A DNA stretch of 64,000 nucleotides from Plantibacter sp050587525 (lineage in GTDB: Bacteria > Actinomycetota > Actinomycetes > Actinomycetales > Microbacteriaceae). Below the pieces are notes generated by a model that worked only from the letters and a program-made list of their open reading frames with translations, was not told the origin of the DNA and did no database searches. Below are positions 35,009-43,921 of this stretch, piece after piece. The DNA lies in NCBI RefSeq assembly GCF_050587525.1, contig NZ_JBOBFT010000003.1:62001-126000 (forward strand), read 5' to 3'. Positions within the stretch are counted from its first letter, which is position 1, and every line of letters starts with the position of its first letter. Made by a program: the position numbers and the translations under genes.

Positions 35009-35921
35009 CCGGATCGTGCAGCCGTCGCCCGGCCCTCGGCCGACGCCGCCGCAGACGACGAGTCAGCCCATCGCAGCGAGGAACCCGTGGAGGGCGGCGA
35101 GACGCAGTCCCGGGTTCATCGTGCCGGCCGTGGTCATCGTGCTCCTCATCGCCATCGCGATCGTGCCGGGCTTCTTCGCCGGGCTGTTCGGCAATGGCGA
35201 TCCCCGCGCCTGCGCTCTCGACATGAGCGGTCAGGGGCCTACCGCGGGACACCTCTTCGGCTTCGACCTGCAGGGCTGCGACGTCTACGCGAACGTCATG
35301 TACGGGACGCAGGCCTCCCTCAGCGTGGGGATCCTGACGACCGTGCTCGCCGGACTCCTCGCGGTCGTCGTCGGAACGATCGCCGGCCTCTCCTCCGGTT
35401 TCCTCGACTGGGCGCTGTCCCGCACGACCGACGTCTTCCTCGGCTTCCCGTTCCTGCTCGGCGCCATCGTCGTCCTCACGAGCGTCGGACAACGGAGCGT
35501 CCTCACGGTCTCCCTCGTGCTCGCGATGTTCGGCTGGCCCATCATGGCGAGACTCGTGCGCAGCCAGGTGCGCGGCACGAAGCAACGCGACTACGTGCTC
35601 GCGGCCCGCACCATGGGCCTCGGTCGCTGGCGCGTGGTGACGAAGTACATCCTGCCCAACTCGCTCGCGCCCGTCCTCGCGATCGCCACCGTCACGGTCG
35701 GGTCGGTCATCGTTGCTGAGAGCTCCCTGACCTACCTCGGGATCGGCCTCGAAGCGCCGGCGATCTCCTGGGGTCTGCAGCTGGCGAGCGCGTCGAGTCA
35801 GTTCCAGAACAGCCCTCACCTGTTGATCTTCCCCTCGATCTTCCTCGCGGCGACGGTGCTCAGCATCATCTCGCTGGGGGACTGGCTGCGGAAGACGCTC
35901 GACCCGAGGAGAGCGCAATGA
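35001..35921 (+). CDS. dppC: Peptide ABC transporter permease (DppC-like)
   Basis: A 306-residue permease forming the heterodimeric channel with the DppB-like protein. It has a hydrophilic N-terminal extension of about 35 residues, the HLFGFDLQGCDVYANVMYG segment characteristic of DppC/OppC (normally GTDxxGRDVxSRVxYG, so unusual here in lacking the Gly-Arg-Asp), and an EAA loop, AARTMGLGRWRVVTKYILPN. The start is GTG at 35001. Its stop overlaps the ATG of the regulator gene. Confidence 0.9.
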   Translation: MADRIVQPSPGPRPTPPQTTSQPIAARNPWRAARRSPGFIVPAVVIVLLIAIAIVPGFFAGLFGNGDPRACALDMSGQGPTAGHLFGFDLQGCDVYANVMYGTQASLSVGILTTVLAGLLAVVVGTIAGLSSGFLDWALSRTTDVFLGFPFLLGAIVVLTSVGQRSVLTVSLVLAMFGWPIMARLVRSQVRGTKQRDYVLAARTMGLGRWRVVTKYILPNSLAPVLAIATVTVGSVIVAESSLTYLGIGLEAPAISWGLQLASASSQFQNSPHLLIFPSIFLAATVLSIISLGDWLRKTLDPRRAQ

Positions 35922-36577
35922 CGAGGGAGACGCGAGCCTCGGCGGCCACCGCCCGGAGCTTGGATAGGCTGACGCAATCGGCGCACCGCGCGAGCGGAGA
36001 GGACGAATCGGACCACATGGCGAAGTCACAGGACCAGACGAACGACGAGCAGGACCCGACCCGATCGGAGGACACAGCCGTGTCCCGTCGGGAGGAGCAG
36101 CGCAGGCAGTTCGCCGAGGACTTCAGCCTGACCTGGGAACAGGCGGGAAGCCCCAGGATGGACGGCCGCATCCTCGGGTACCTCATGGTCATGGAGGAGC
36201 CGTTCATCTCCTCCGCCGATCTCGCAGCGGTCCTGCAGGCGAGCGCCGGATCCGTCTCGATGTCGACACGTCGGATGGTCGACGCCGGGTTCATCCGACG
36301 GCACGTCGTGCCGGGGGACCGCAGCCACTACTTCCGCGCAGATCCGGACCCGTGGGGCAGCTTCCTCGCGGGGGAGCGCCGCTACCTCAACATGGAGCGC
36401 GACGTCATCGAGGCGGCGCTCGCGGAAACGGCCGAGCACGAACTCGCGGCGCGGGCCAGACTCACGAACGCGCGGGACTACATGGTGTGGTTGGCCGCAT
36501 ACCACCACAAGATGCTCGACGATTGGGAAGCCTACAAAGCGGGACGTGCGACGCCGCCCGCGGAGGAGTCGTCGTGA
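35918..36577 (+). CDS. GbsR/MarR family transcriptional regulator
   Basis: A 219-residue DNA-binding protein. Its winged helix-turn-helix begins at about residue 75 (PRMDGRILGYLMVMEEPFIS, then ADLAAVLQASAGSVSMSTRRM and a wing containing VPGDRSHYF), matching the GbsR/MarR (COG1510) group. The first 65 residues are charged and probably disordered. ATG 35918 overlaps the permease stop; an internal ATG at 36017 would give a 186-residue product. It lies inside the transporter operon and probably autoregulates it, perhaps through the inverted repeat at 30866. Confidence 0.85.
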   Translation: MTRETRASAATARSLDRLTQSAHRASGEDESDHMAKSQDQTNDEQDPTRSEDTAVSRREEQRRQFAEDFSLTWEQAGSPRMDGRILGYLMVMEEPFISSADLAAVLQASAGSVSMSTRRMVDAGFIRRHVVPGDRSHYFRADPDPWGSFLAGERRYLNMERDVIEAALAETAEHELAARARLTNARDYMVWLAAYHHKMLDDWEAYKAGRATPPAEESS

Positions 36578-38240
36578 GCGGCGCTGACGGTCCGCTCCTC
36601 GAGATCCGCGGTCTCCACGTCACGTTCGACGTTGACGGCGAGACGTCGACGGCGGTCGAGGACGCATCGATCTCCGTCGAGCGCGGCGAGGTCGTCGCGG
36701 TCGTCGGCGAATCCGGGTCAGGCAAGAGCGTGACGGCGATGAGCGTCCTCGGACTGCTCGCGAAGAATGCGACGATGTCCGGTGAGGTCCGCTTCGACGG
36801 CATCGATCTCCGGGCGCTCGCCCCCGCGGAACTGCGTGCACTGCGAGGGGGTCGGATCGCGATGATCTTCCAGGACCCCGCCGCGGCCCTCAACCCGGTG
36901 TTCACGATCGGCTTCCAGATCGCCGAGTGCGTCCGCCTGCGCACGCCGGGGCTCAGCCGCGCGGCCGTGCGGGAGCGCGTGATCGAGCTGCTCGAGCTCG
37001 TCGACATCCCTGAACCGGCCAGACGACTCGGCCAGTACCCGCATCAGCTGTCCGGCGGCCAATGCCAACGCGTCGTGATCGCGATGGGACTCGCGAGCGA
37101 TCCGGAACTGCTCATCGCGGACGAACCGACGACCGCCCTCGACGTGACCGTGCAAGCGGAGATCCTCGACGTGCTCCGGCGCATCCGTGAACGCTACAAC
37201 GGGAGCATCCTCGTCATCACCCACGACATGGGCGTCGTCGCCGACATCGCCGATCGTGTCGTGGTCATGCGTGACGGCCGGATCGTGGAGACCGACACCG
37301 CAGCCGCGCTGTTCGCCTCGCCGTCGGCGACGTACACGAAGGCGCTCCTCGCGGCCGTGCCGAAACTCGGTGCGCGGACCGGCGACCGCATCGCTGGTGT
37401 CCCTGCCGGCCCCGAGAACGTTCGGCCCTCGGATGCGGTGCTCGTGCTGCGCGACGTCGTCGTCGAGTACGGCTCCCGCCTGTCCGGTCGTTCCCGTGCG
37501 CTCGACGGCGTGAGTTTCGACGTGCGCGCCGGCGAGATCCTCGGCCTCGTCGGGGAGTCGGGGAGCGGCAAGACGACGGCTGCGATGACAGCGCTCGGGC
37601 TCGTGAAGCCCACGAGTGGCTCGGTGCGGATCAACGGGATCGATGCCACTCGGGCGGGTCGACGGGAACTCGCTCTGATGCGCCGCGACATCGGCGTCGT
37701 GTTCCAGAACCCCGCGACATCCCTCAACCCCCGCTACTCCGTCGCCCAGTCGGTCGGCGAGCCGCTCGCCGTCCACCGGAAGCTCCGCGGGTCGGCACTC
37801 GACGACCGCGTCGACGCCCTCCTCGCCGCCGTCGGCCTCCGGGGGGATGGCGGAACCGGTACCCGCACGAACTCTCCGGCGGTCAGCGCCAGCGCGTCGC
37901 GATCGCCAGAGCCGTCTCCTTGGAACCGGCGCTGCTCATCGCCGACGAACCCACGAGCGCCCTCGACGTCTCCGTCCAGGCGAAGGTCCTCGACGTCTTC
38001 CGGGCGCTCCAGGCGCAACTCGGCTTCGCGTGCCTCTTCGTCAGCCACGACCTCGCGGTCGTCGAGAGCCTGTGCGACCGAGTCGCGGTGATGAGCCGGG
38101 GCGAGATCGTCGAGTCCGGCAGCCGGGACACCGTGCTCGGCGCCCCCACCCACCCCTACACGCGGAAGCTCATCGCCTCGGCGCCCGTCGCCGATCCGGT
38201 GGAGCAGCGAGCGCGTCGCCTCGCCAGACTCGCGGGATGA
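36574..38240 (+). pseudogene. Fused DppD-DppF peptide ABC ATPase with a frameshift
   Basis: Two fused ATPase domains. Domain 1 is intact: GESGSGKS near residue 45, LSGGQCQRV and LLIADEPTTALD. Domain 2 keeps GESGSGKTT but the frame is lost near 37838-37850, around a run of six G. After that point the expected NRYPHELSGGQRQR and LLIADEPTSALD continue in another frame to 38240. Adding one base would restore a 555-residue protein; as read, translation ends at 38091 with a scrambled 84-residue tail and no second signature or Walker B. It is either a real null mutation or an assembly error in the homopolymer. GTG 36574 overlaps the regulator stop. Confidence 0.85.
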
Positions 38241-38294
38241 TGGGAGTGCACGCGAGCGTGCTTGCAGGAGAGAACCAGCAGAGAGAGGGCCAGC

Positions 38295-39287
38295 GTGCCT
38301 GAAGGACATTCCGTACATCGCATCGCCAGGCAGTTCCGCCAGAACTTCGTGGGCAAACAGGTCACCGTCTCCTCACCGCAGGGCAGATTCGCGGAAGGGG
38401 CCTCCGTCCTCGACGGACGCACCGTGACGAAGGTCATGGCCGTCGGCAAACAGATGTTCATCGAGTTCGACGAAGGGGTCTGGCTGCGCGTCCACCTCGG
38501 CTTGTACGGGGCCTGGGACTTCGCGGGGGAGATCCAGTCCGATCCGACGATCGCCTCGGCCAACGGTCGCATGGGCCAGACGAACCAGCGCGGAACGGTC
38601 CTCGACGAAGTGATCCACGACGTCGACGGCGAGAACTCCGTGCACAGCATCGGAGCGCCCCGTCGAGCGCGAGTGCGGATGTCGGAGCAGACGAAAGCGC
38701 TCGATGAGACCGATGAGACCTTCCCACCCGAGCCCGTCGGCCAGGTCCGGGTGCGCCTGCTCACCGACACCACCGTCGCGGACCTCCGCGGCCCGACGGC
38801 GTGCGAGGTCATCGACGACGCCGGCGTCCAAGCCGTCATCGACCGCCTCGGGCCGGACCCGCTGCTCGACCCGAGCGACGAAGCCGGCGAACGGTTCGTG
38901 ACGCGCGCCCACAAGAAGGCGACGCCCATCGGCCTCCTCCTCATGGACCAGCAGATCGTGAGCGGCATCGGCAACGTGTACCGGGCGGAACTGCTGTTCC
39001 GGGCGAAGCTCGACCCGCACACGCCCGGCAAGAACGTGCCCGTCGACGTGCTGCGCGCGATCTGGCGGGACTGGTCGACGCTCCTCGGGATCGGCGTCCA
39101 GACCGGTCAGATGATGACGATGGACGACCTCGAACCCGATGAGTACCGCCTTGCGATGGCGAACCGCGCAGACCGCCACTGGGTCTACAAGCGCGAAGGC
39201 CTGCCGTGCCGCGTCTGTGGAACCAACATCCTCCTCGAAGAGATGGGCGCCAGGAAGCTGTACTGGTGCCCCACCTGCCAGCGCTGA
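38295..39287 (+). CDS. nei: Endonuclease VIII / Fpg-Nei family DNA glycosylase
   Basis: A 330-residue base-excision repair glycosylase and AP lyase acting on oxidised bases. After Met removal the N-terminus is PEGHSVHR, giving the catalytic Pro1 and Glu2. The helix-two-turn-helix DQQIVSGIGNVYRAELLF and the C-terminal zinc finger (CRVCG ... CPTCQ) are present. The start GTG at 38295 is set by the need for Pro at position 2. It has a longer middle region than typical Nei (about 260-300 residues), containing an Asp/Glu-rich insert around residues 110-145. Confidence 0.92.
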   Translation: MPEGHSVHRIARQFRQNFVGKQVTVSSPQGRFAEGASVLDGRTVTKVMAVGKQMFIEFDEGVWLRVHLGLYGAWDFAGEIQSDPTIASANGRMGQTNQRGTVLDEVIHDVDGENSVHSIGAPRRARVRMSEQTKALDETDETFPPEPVGQVRVRLLTDTTVADLRGPTACEVIDDAGVQAVIDRLGPDPLLDPSDEAGERFVTRAHKKATPIGLLLMDQQIVSGIGNVYRAELLFRAKLDPHTPGKNVPVDVLRAIWRDWSTLLGIGVQTGQMMTMDDLEPDEYRLAMANRADRHWVYKREGLPCRVCGTNILLEEMGARKLYWCPTCQR

Positions 39288-39300
39288 GAGAGCCACGCAC

Positions 39301-39921
39301 ATGAGACAGAACCCCAGTTTCGTCCTCGGCGACGTCACCGAGCTCCGCAGACTGATCGAACGGAACCCGTGGGTGACGATCGTCAGCGGCACTGACGACG
39401 GACTCGTCGCCTCCCACTACGCCGTCGTCCTCGACCCCGACCGTGACGACCTGACGATCCTCGGCCACGTCGGACGACCCGACGAGGCGATCCATGGACT
39501 CGGCGAGCGCGAGATCATGGTCGTCGTCCAAGGACCGCACGGCTACGTGTCGCCCGGTTGGTACGACGCCGAGCCGGCCGTCCCGACGTGGAACTACGTC
39601 GCCGCGCACCTCACGGGCGTGCCGGAGATCCTCTCCGCGGAGGAGAACTACGCCGTGCTCGGGCAGCTCGTCGAACACTTCGAAGCCCGGATGCCGGAGC
39701 CGCGACTCATGGAGGGGACGCCGGCGAACGCCGAGTACGCGCAGCGCATCAGCTCGGGGACGGTCGGCTTCCGCCTCACCCCGACGAAGGTCGTCGCGAA
39801 ACGGAAGCTCAGCCAGAACAAGCCGGACGAGACCGTCGAACGCATCATCCTCGAACTCGAACAGGGCGAGCACTACCGCAACGCGGAGCTCGCCGCCGAG
39901 ATGCGCAGGGCACGTCGGTGA
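39301..39921 (+). CDS. paiB: FMN-binding PaiB-type protein
   Basis: A 206-residue protein of the PaiB/FMN-binding negative transcriptional regulator family with a split-barrel flavin fold. Features are NPWVTIVSG (about residue 22), ASHYAVVLD, GHVGRPD, VVVQGPHGYVSPGWY and VPTWNYVAAHLTG, all conserved in the family. In Bacillus PaiB represses sporulation and protease genes, but elsewhere the function is uncertain. It lies 13 bases after nei, and its stop overlaps the amidohydrolase start, so the three may be co-transcribed. Confidence 0.9.
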   Translation: MRQNPSFVLGDVTELRRLIERNPWVTIVSGTDDGLVASHYAVVLDPDRDDLTILGHVGRPDEAIHGLGEREIMVVVQGPHGYVSPGWYDAEPAVPTWNYVAAHLTGVPEILSAEENYAVLGQLVEHFEARMPEPRLMEGTPANAEYAQRISSGTVGFRLTPTKVVAKRKLSQNKPDETVERIILELEQGEHYRNAELAAEMRRARR

Positions 39922-41426
39922 CGGGGAGCCAGCAGAGCGCGCCACCGACCACCGTCCTCGCAGGCGTCCGCTTGTCCGGTCCCCGCCTCGGAGGGCGGTC
40001 GGGGGAGCATCCCGTGGACCTCGTGATCCGTGACGGTGCGATCGCCGACATCGTCGCGGCCGGTGACGCGCCCGCGGCCGACGTCCGCATCGACGCCGAC
40101 GGCGGCTACGTGCTCCCGGGGCTGTGGGACCACCACGTGCACTTCACCCAGTGGGCGCAGACCTCCCGGCGCGTCGACCTGTCGTCGGCCCGATCCGCCG
40201 TCGAAGCCGCAGCCCTCGTGGCAGCGCGTGCAGAGCTCGGCGCCGGCCGGATCGAAGGCGCCCTCTTCCGCGACGGACTCTGGCCGGACGCACCGCACCG
40301 TGCCCTGCTCGACGCCGTCGCGCCGGGCCGTGAAGTCGTGCTCGTGAGCGCAGACCTCCACTGCTGCTGGCTGAACAGCGCCGCGCTCGCGGCCGTCGGC
40401 AGATCGGACCACCCCACCGGACTGCTCCGTGAAGAGGAGTCGTTCGCCGTTCTCAAACAGCTCGACAGCGTGCCAGACGCCGTCTCCGACGTCTGGGTGT
40501 CCGATGCCGCCGATGTCGCCGCATCACGTGGCGTCGTCGGCATCGTCGATCTCGAGATGCGCTGGAACGCGTCCGACTGGCTCCGCCGTGTCGGGAACGG
40601 GACGACGTCGCTCCGCGTCGAGTTCGGCATCTACACGGAACACCTCGAACGCGCGATCGCGGAGGATCTCTCGAGCGGCGTCGCGATCGCCGGGACCGAC
40701 GGCCTCATCGAGGTCGGACCGTACAAGGTGATCACCGACGGTTCGCTCAACACGCGGACCGCATACTGCGACCACGCGTACCCGGGTCTCGACGGCCACC
40801 GCGACGCCCACGGCCTGCTCACCGTCGAGCCGGAACGACTCGTCGACCTCCTCCGCATCGCGACGGGCGCAGGTCTCCGGAGCGCCGTGCACGCGATCGG
40901 CGACCATGCGAACGCCCTCGCGCTCGACGCGATCGAAGCGACCGGAGCACGCGGGACGATCGAGCACGCCCAGCTCGTCCGACTCGCCGACCTCGAACGC
41001 TTCGCCAGACTCGGCGTCGCCGCGAGCGTCCAACCGGAGCACGCGATGGACGACCGCGACGTCGCCGACCGCCATTGGGCCGGCCGCACCGATCGTGCCT
41101 TCGTCCTCCGGAGCCTCGTCGACGCCGGTGTGCAGCTCCTCCTCGGCTCCGACGCGCCCGTCGCGCCCCTCGACCCCTGGGTGTCGATCGCGGCAGCGGT
41201 CGGGCGCACGAGGGACGGCCGCGAGCCGTGGCACCCCGAGCAGGCGTTGACCGTGGAGGAGGCGCTCGCCGCGTCCACCCGCGGCGCCACCGACCGGGTC
41301 GGGATCGGAGCGGTCGCGGACCTCGTCGTCGTCGGCCACGACCCCTTCACCAGCACGATCGACGAACTGCGCACGATGCCGGTGCACACGACGCTCCTCG
41401 GCGGCCGCGCAACGTACGGGGGTTAA
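39918..41426 (+). CDS. Amidohydrolase family 3 protein (YtcJ-like)
   Basis: A 502-residue metal-dependent hydrolase. The first metal motif is WDHHVHFTQW at about residues 70-79 (HxH). Further sites are VGPYKVITDGSLNTRT (about residue 272), HAIGDHANALALDA (metal-binding His) and LLLGSDAPVAPLDPW with the catalytic Asp. These match the YtcJ/amidohydrolase 3 family, which hydrolyses exocyclic C-N bonds; substrate unknown. GTG at 39918 overlaps the paiB stop. Confidence 0.87.
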   Translation: MTGSQQSAPPTTVLAGVRLSGPRLGGRSGEHPVDLVIRDGAIADIVAAGDAPAADVRIDADGGYVLPGLWDHHVHFTQWAQTSRRVDLSSARSAVEAAALVAARAELGAGRIEGALFRDGLWPDAPHRALLDAVAPGREVVLVSADLHCCWLNSAALAAVGRSDHPTGLLREEESFAVLKQLDSVPDAVSDVWVSDAADVAASRGVVGIVDLEMRWNASDWLRRVGNGTTSLRVEFGIYTEHLERAIAEDLSSGVAIAGTDGLIEVGPYKVITDGSLNTRTAYCDHAYPGLDGHRDAHGLLTVEPERLVDLLRIATGAGLRSAVHAIGDHANALALDAIEATGARGTIEHAQLVRLADLERFARLGVAASVQPEHAMDDRDVADRHWAGRTDRAFVLRSLVDAGVQLLLGSDAPVAPLDPWVSIAAAVGRTRDGREPWHPEQALTVEEALAASTRGATDRVGIGAVADLVVVGHDPFTSTIDELRTMPVHTTLLGGRATYGG

Positions 41427-41490
41427 CCCCCGAATGCATCCGGGCGGTCGTCGGATGTGGCGGGAAGCGGCCTCCGGCCACGCTGGAAGC

Positions 41491-43053
41491 ATGTCAACCG
41501 GAACGATGCCGCCGAACAACGCGCAGCCACCAACCGCCGAATCCCAGAACCCTGTCGCACAGAACCCTGTCGCACAGCCCCCTGTCGCACAGCCCCCTGT
41601 CGCACAGCCCCCTGTCGCACAGCCGACCGAATCGCTCTTCACCACAGACCAGAGGATCATGGACCCCATGCAGCCGGAGACCGTGGGCGAGGCGAGCTGG
41701 AGCCCCGCTCCCGTCGTACCGCGCCGCCGCGAGCACTACGGGTCGCTCTGGCGCGCCGTTCCCGGCGAACTCCTCTTCCTCCTGCTCACCATGCCGATCG
41801 CGATCGTGGGCATGTCCGTCGTCTCCAGCGTCTTCTTCACCGGCGTCGGACTCGCCGTCCTCGGCATCGGGATCGTCGTCATCATCGGCTCGCTCTGGGT
41901 GTCGCGGTTCTTCGCCGAGACCGAGCGAGTGCGACTCCGGACCACGGGCCTGCCCGCCATCGCCGCCCCCATGTGGGAGAAACCGAGCGCGCAGCCCGAA
42001 GGCGCGCTCATGCGCCTCCTGCGCCCACTCGCCAACGCGCGCTGGTGGCTCGCCCTCGTGCACACCTTCATCGTCAACCCCGTCGTGTCCATCACGACGT
42101 GGACGCTCACGATCGCCTGGGCCTCGGTCACGCTGAGCGGCCTCACCTACTGGTTCTGGTCCGTGTGGATTCCGGAGGGCGACACCCCGTGGCGCCTGCA
42201 CGAGGTCATCTGGCGGTGGGCGATGCCCGGAACACCGTTGCCGGCCGATCCCGCGCTCGCGCAGAACCTGTTCTACGTGGTCCTCGGCTTCGTCTTCCTC
42301 GCGACGCTCCCGTTCGTCACCCGCGGACTCTCCCTCGTCCACTGGTCGATCGCCCGCGGCATGCTCGGTGCATGGCGCTCCGAGTCGCTCCGTGCGGAAC
42401 TCGTCGAAGTCGAAGCATCGCGAACCGCGGCGCTCGCCGCCGAGGACACCTCGATCCGCCGGCTCGAACGCGACATCCATGACGGACCGCAGCAGCGCCT
42501 CATCCGCCTGCAGATGGACATCGCTGCCGCCGAGCGACGCATCGACACCGACCCGGAGGCCGCTCGCACGCTGCTCACGGAAGCCGGAACGCACGCCAGG
42601 GACGCGCTCGACGAACTCCGCGCCCTGTCGAAGGGGTTGGCCCCGCCGCTCCTGCAGGACCGTGGCCTCGTGCCCGCCCTCGAATCGCTCGCTGCCCGGA
42701 GCACTGTGCCGACGTCGAGTCACCTCGAATCGCTCGCGGCGCTGCAGCTGCCGTCCGAGATCGAACGCAGCACGTATTTCGTGGTCGCCGAACTCCTGAC
42801 GAACGTCGCGAAGCACTCCGGTGCGAACCGGGCGTTCGTCGCCGTCTCCCCGGCGGTCGGCGGACGGAACGGCGAACCGGTCATCGTCGTGACCGTCTCC
42901 GACGACGGTCGTGGCGGGGCGGCGCCGGTGCTGGGGCACGGGCTCGCGGGGCTCGACGAACGGGTGAGGGGCCTCGCGGGCACGCTGACGGTCGACAGCC
43001 CCGTCGGCGGCCCGACGACCGTCGCCGTGACCATCCCCGTCCCCGCCCCCTGA
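41491..43053 (+). CDS. Sensor histidine kinase with N-terminal PVAQ repeats
   Basis: A 520-residue membrane kinase. Residues 19-45 are a tandem pentapeptide (N/P-P-V-A-Q) that is probably cytoplasmic and disordered. About four hydrophobic helices follow (residues 93-290). The HisKA_3 motif RRLERDIHDGPQQRL places the phospho-acceptor His near residue 330, and the HATPase domain has ELLTNVAKHSGANRA and GHGLAGLDERV. The next gene encodes its likely partner regulator. A very long perfect hairpin separates the two genes. Confidence 0.9.
   Translation: MSTGTMPPNNAQPPTAESQNPVAQNPVAQPPVAQPPVAQPPVAQPTESLFTTDQRIMDPMQPETVGEASWSPAPVVPRRREHYGSLWRAVPGELLFLLLTMPIAIVGMSVVSSVFFTGVGLAVLGIGIVVIIGSLWVSRFFAETERVRLRTTGLPAIAAPMWEKPSAQPEGALMRLLRPLANARWWLALVHTFIVNPVVSITTWTLTIAWASVTLSGLTYWFWSVWIPEGDTPWRLHEVIWRWAMPGTPLPADPALAQNLFYVVLGFVFLATLPFVTRGLSLVHWSIARGMLGAWRSESLRAELVEVEASRTAALAAEDTSIRRLERDIHDGPQQRLIRLQMDIAAAERRIDTDPEAARTLLTEAGTHARDALDELRALSKGLAPPLLQDRGLVPALESLAARSTVPTSSHLESLAALQLPSEIERSTYFVVAELLTNVAKHSGANRAFVAVSPAVGGRNGEPVIVVTVSDDGRGGAAPVLGHGLAGLDERVRGLAGTLTVDSPVGGPTTVAVTIPVPAP
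41545..41623 (+). repeat. 15-bp coding tandem repeat in the histidine kinase
   Basis: About five near-identical 15-base units (C-A-G-x-x-C-C-C-T-G-T-C-G-C-A), each coding for Q-[NP]-P-V-A. The unit length is a multiple of three, so copy-number changes would alter tail length without breaking the frame. Confidence 0.85.
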
Positions 43054-43059
43054 CGAACT

Positions 43060-43124
43060 CCGCCGAGGTGAGGCTTCCGGTTGTTCCTGAGCGCCCTGGG
43101 CAACCGGAAGCCTCACCTCGGCGG
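43060..43124 (+). terminator. Perfect 24-bp inverted repeat between kinase and regulator
   Basis: Arm 43060-43083 begins CCGCCGAGGTGAGGCTTCCG; arm 43101-43124 is its exact reverse complement; the loop is 17 bases. It starts six bases after the kinase stop and ends seven bases before the -10 of the regulator. No T tract follows. It probably ends the kinase transcript or acts as a processing or insulating structure; it could also be a small mobile palindrome. Confidence 0.75.
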
Positions 43125-43130
43125 CTCTAC

Positions 43131-43136
43131 TAGCCT
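43131..43136 (+). promoter_or_regulatory. -10 element of the response regulator gene
   Basis: TAGCCT, six bases before the ATG at 43143; GGGGGG fills the spacer. Leaderless spacing. Confidence 0.5.
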
Positions 43137-43142
43137 GGGGGG

Positions 43143-43829
43143 ATGGAATTCGAACGACGGTCAGCTCCACTCCGGGTGGCGATCGCCGACGACTCGACAC
43201 TGCTCCGCGAAGGACTCGTCCGCCTGTTCGACGACGCCGGCTTCGTGATCACAGGCGCCTTCGGCGACGCCGTCACCCTCACCGAGGCGCTGGCCGCCGC
43301 GAAGCAGGACGAGCATCCTGACGTCATCGTGATGGATGTGCGGATGCCGCCGACGTTCCGCGACGAGGGCGTGCGCGCCGCCATCGAGCTGCGGAGGCGC
43401 CACCCTGGCCTGGCGGTGCTCCTGCTCAGCCAGTACGTCGAGACCGTGTACGCGCAGGAACTCCTCGCGAGCGGCTCTGGAGGCATCGGCTATCTCCTGA
43501 AGGACCGGGTGACCTCCCTCGACCAGGTGCGCGACGCCATCGAGCGCCTCGCCTCCGGAGGCACCGTGCTCGACCCCGTCGTCGTCGGCGAACTCGTCGC
43601 CAGGCGCCCGGACCCACTGTCGTCACTGACCGTCCGAGAACGCGATGTCCTCGAACGCATGGCGGAGGGCCGGACGAACCAGGGGATCGCGGGCCTCCTG
43701 CACATCGGCGTCGGAGCCGTGGAGAAGCATGTGAGCGCGATCTTCCAGAAGCTCGGCCTCGAGGACTCCGGATCGGATCACCGTCGGGTGCTTGCCGTCA
43801 TCGCCTTCCTTCAGCGCACCGCGGACTGA
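43143..43829 (+). CDS. LuxR-type response regulator
   Basis: A 228-residue NarL/LuxR-family regulator, probable partner of the kinase at 41491. The receiver domain starts VAIADDSTLLREGL, and the phospho-acceptor Asp is in DVIVMDVRMPP near residue 63. The LuxR domain reads LTVRERDVLERMAEGRTNQGIA and VGAVEKHVSAIF. It has its own likely leaderless promoter, so it may be expressed separately from the kinase. Confidence 0.92.
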   Translation: MEFERRSAPLRVAIADDSTLLREGLVRLFDDAGFVITGAFGDAVTLTEALAAAKQDEHPDVIVMDVRMPPTFRDEGVRAAIELRRRHPGLAVLLLSQYVETVYAQELLASGSGGIGYLLKDRVTSLDQVRDAIERLASGGTVLDPVVVGELVARRPDPLSSLTVRERDVLERMAEGRTNQGIAGLLHIGVGAVEKHVSAIFQKLGLEDSGSDHRRVLAVIAFLQRTAD

Positions 43830-43859
43830 GCGGAACCGACCGCCGTATCCCCGAAACGA

Positions 43860-43890
43860 CGGAAGGGGCCGCCTGAGGCGACCCCTTCCG
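43860..43890. terminator. Bidirectional terminator between the regulator and dps
   Basis: Hairpin CGGAAGGGGCCGCC / GGCGACCCCTTCCG (one mismatch pair inside) between convergent genes. Confidence 0.65.
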
Positions 43891-43921
43891 GGTGGTGCTG
43901 ACGGCAGAACCGCCGGCCGAA

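Noticed and set aside
37838..38240. Programmed -1/+1 frameshift to make the second ATPase domain
   Set aside because: No stimulatory structure is evident, and the homologous fused ATPase at 59132 has a continuous frame; mutation or sequence error is simpler, although slippage is kept open as a check.
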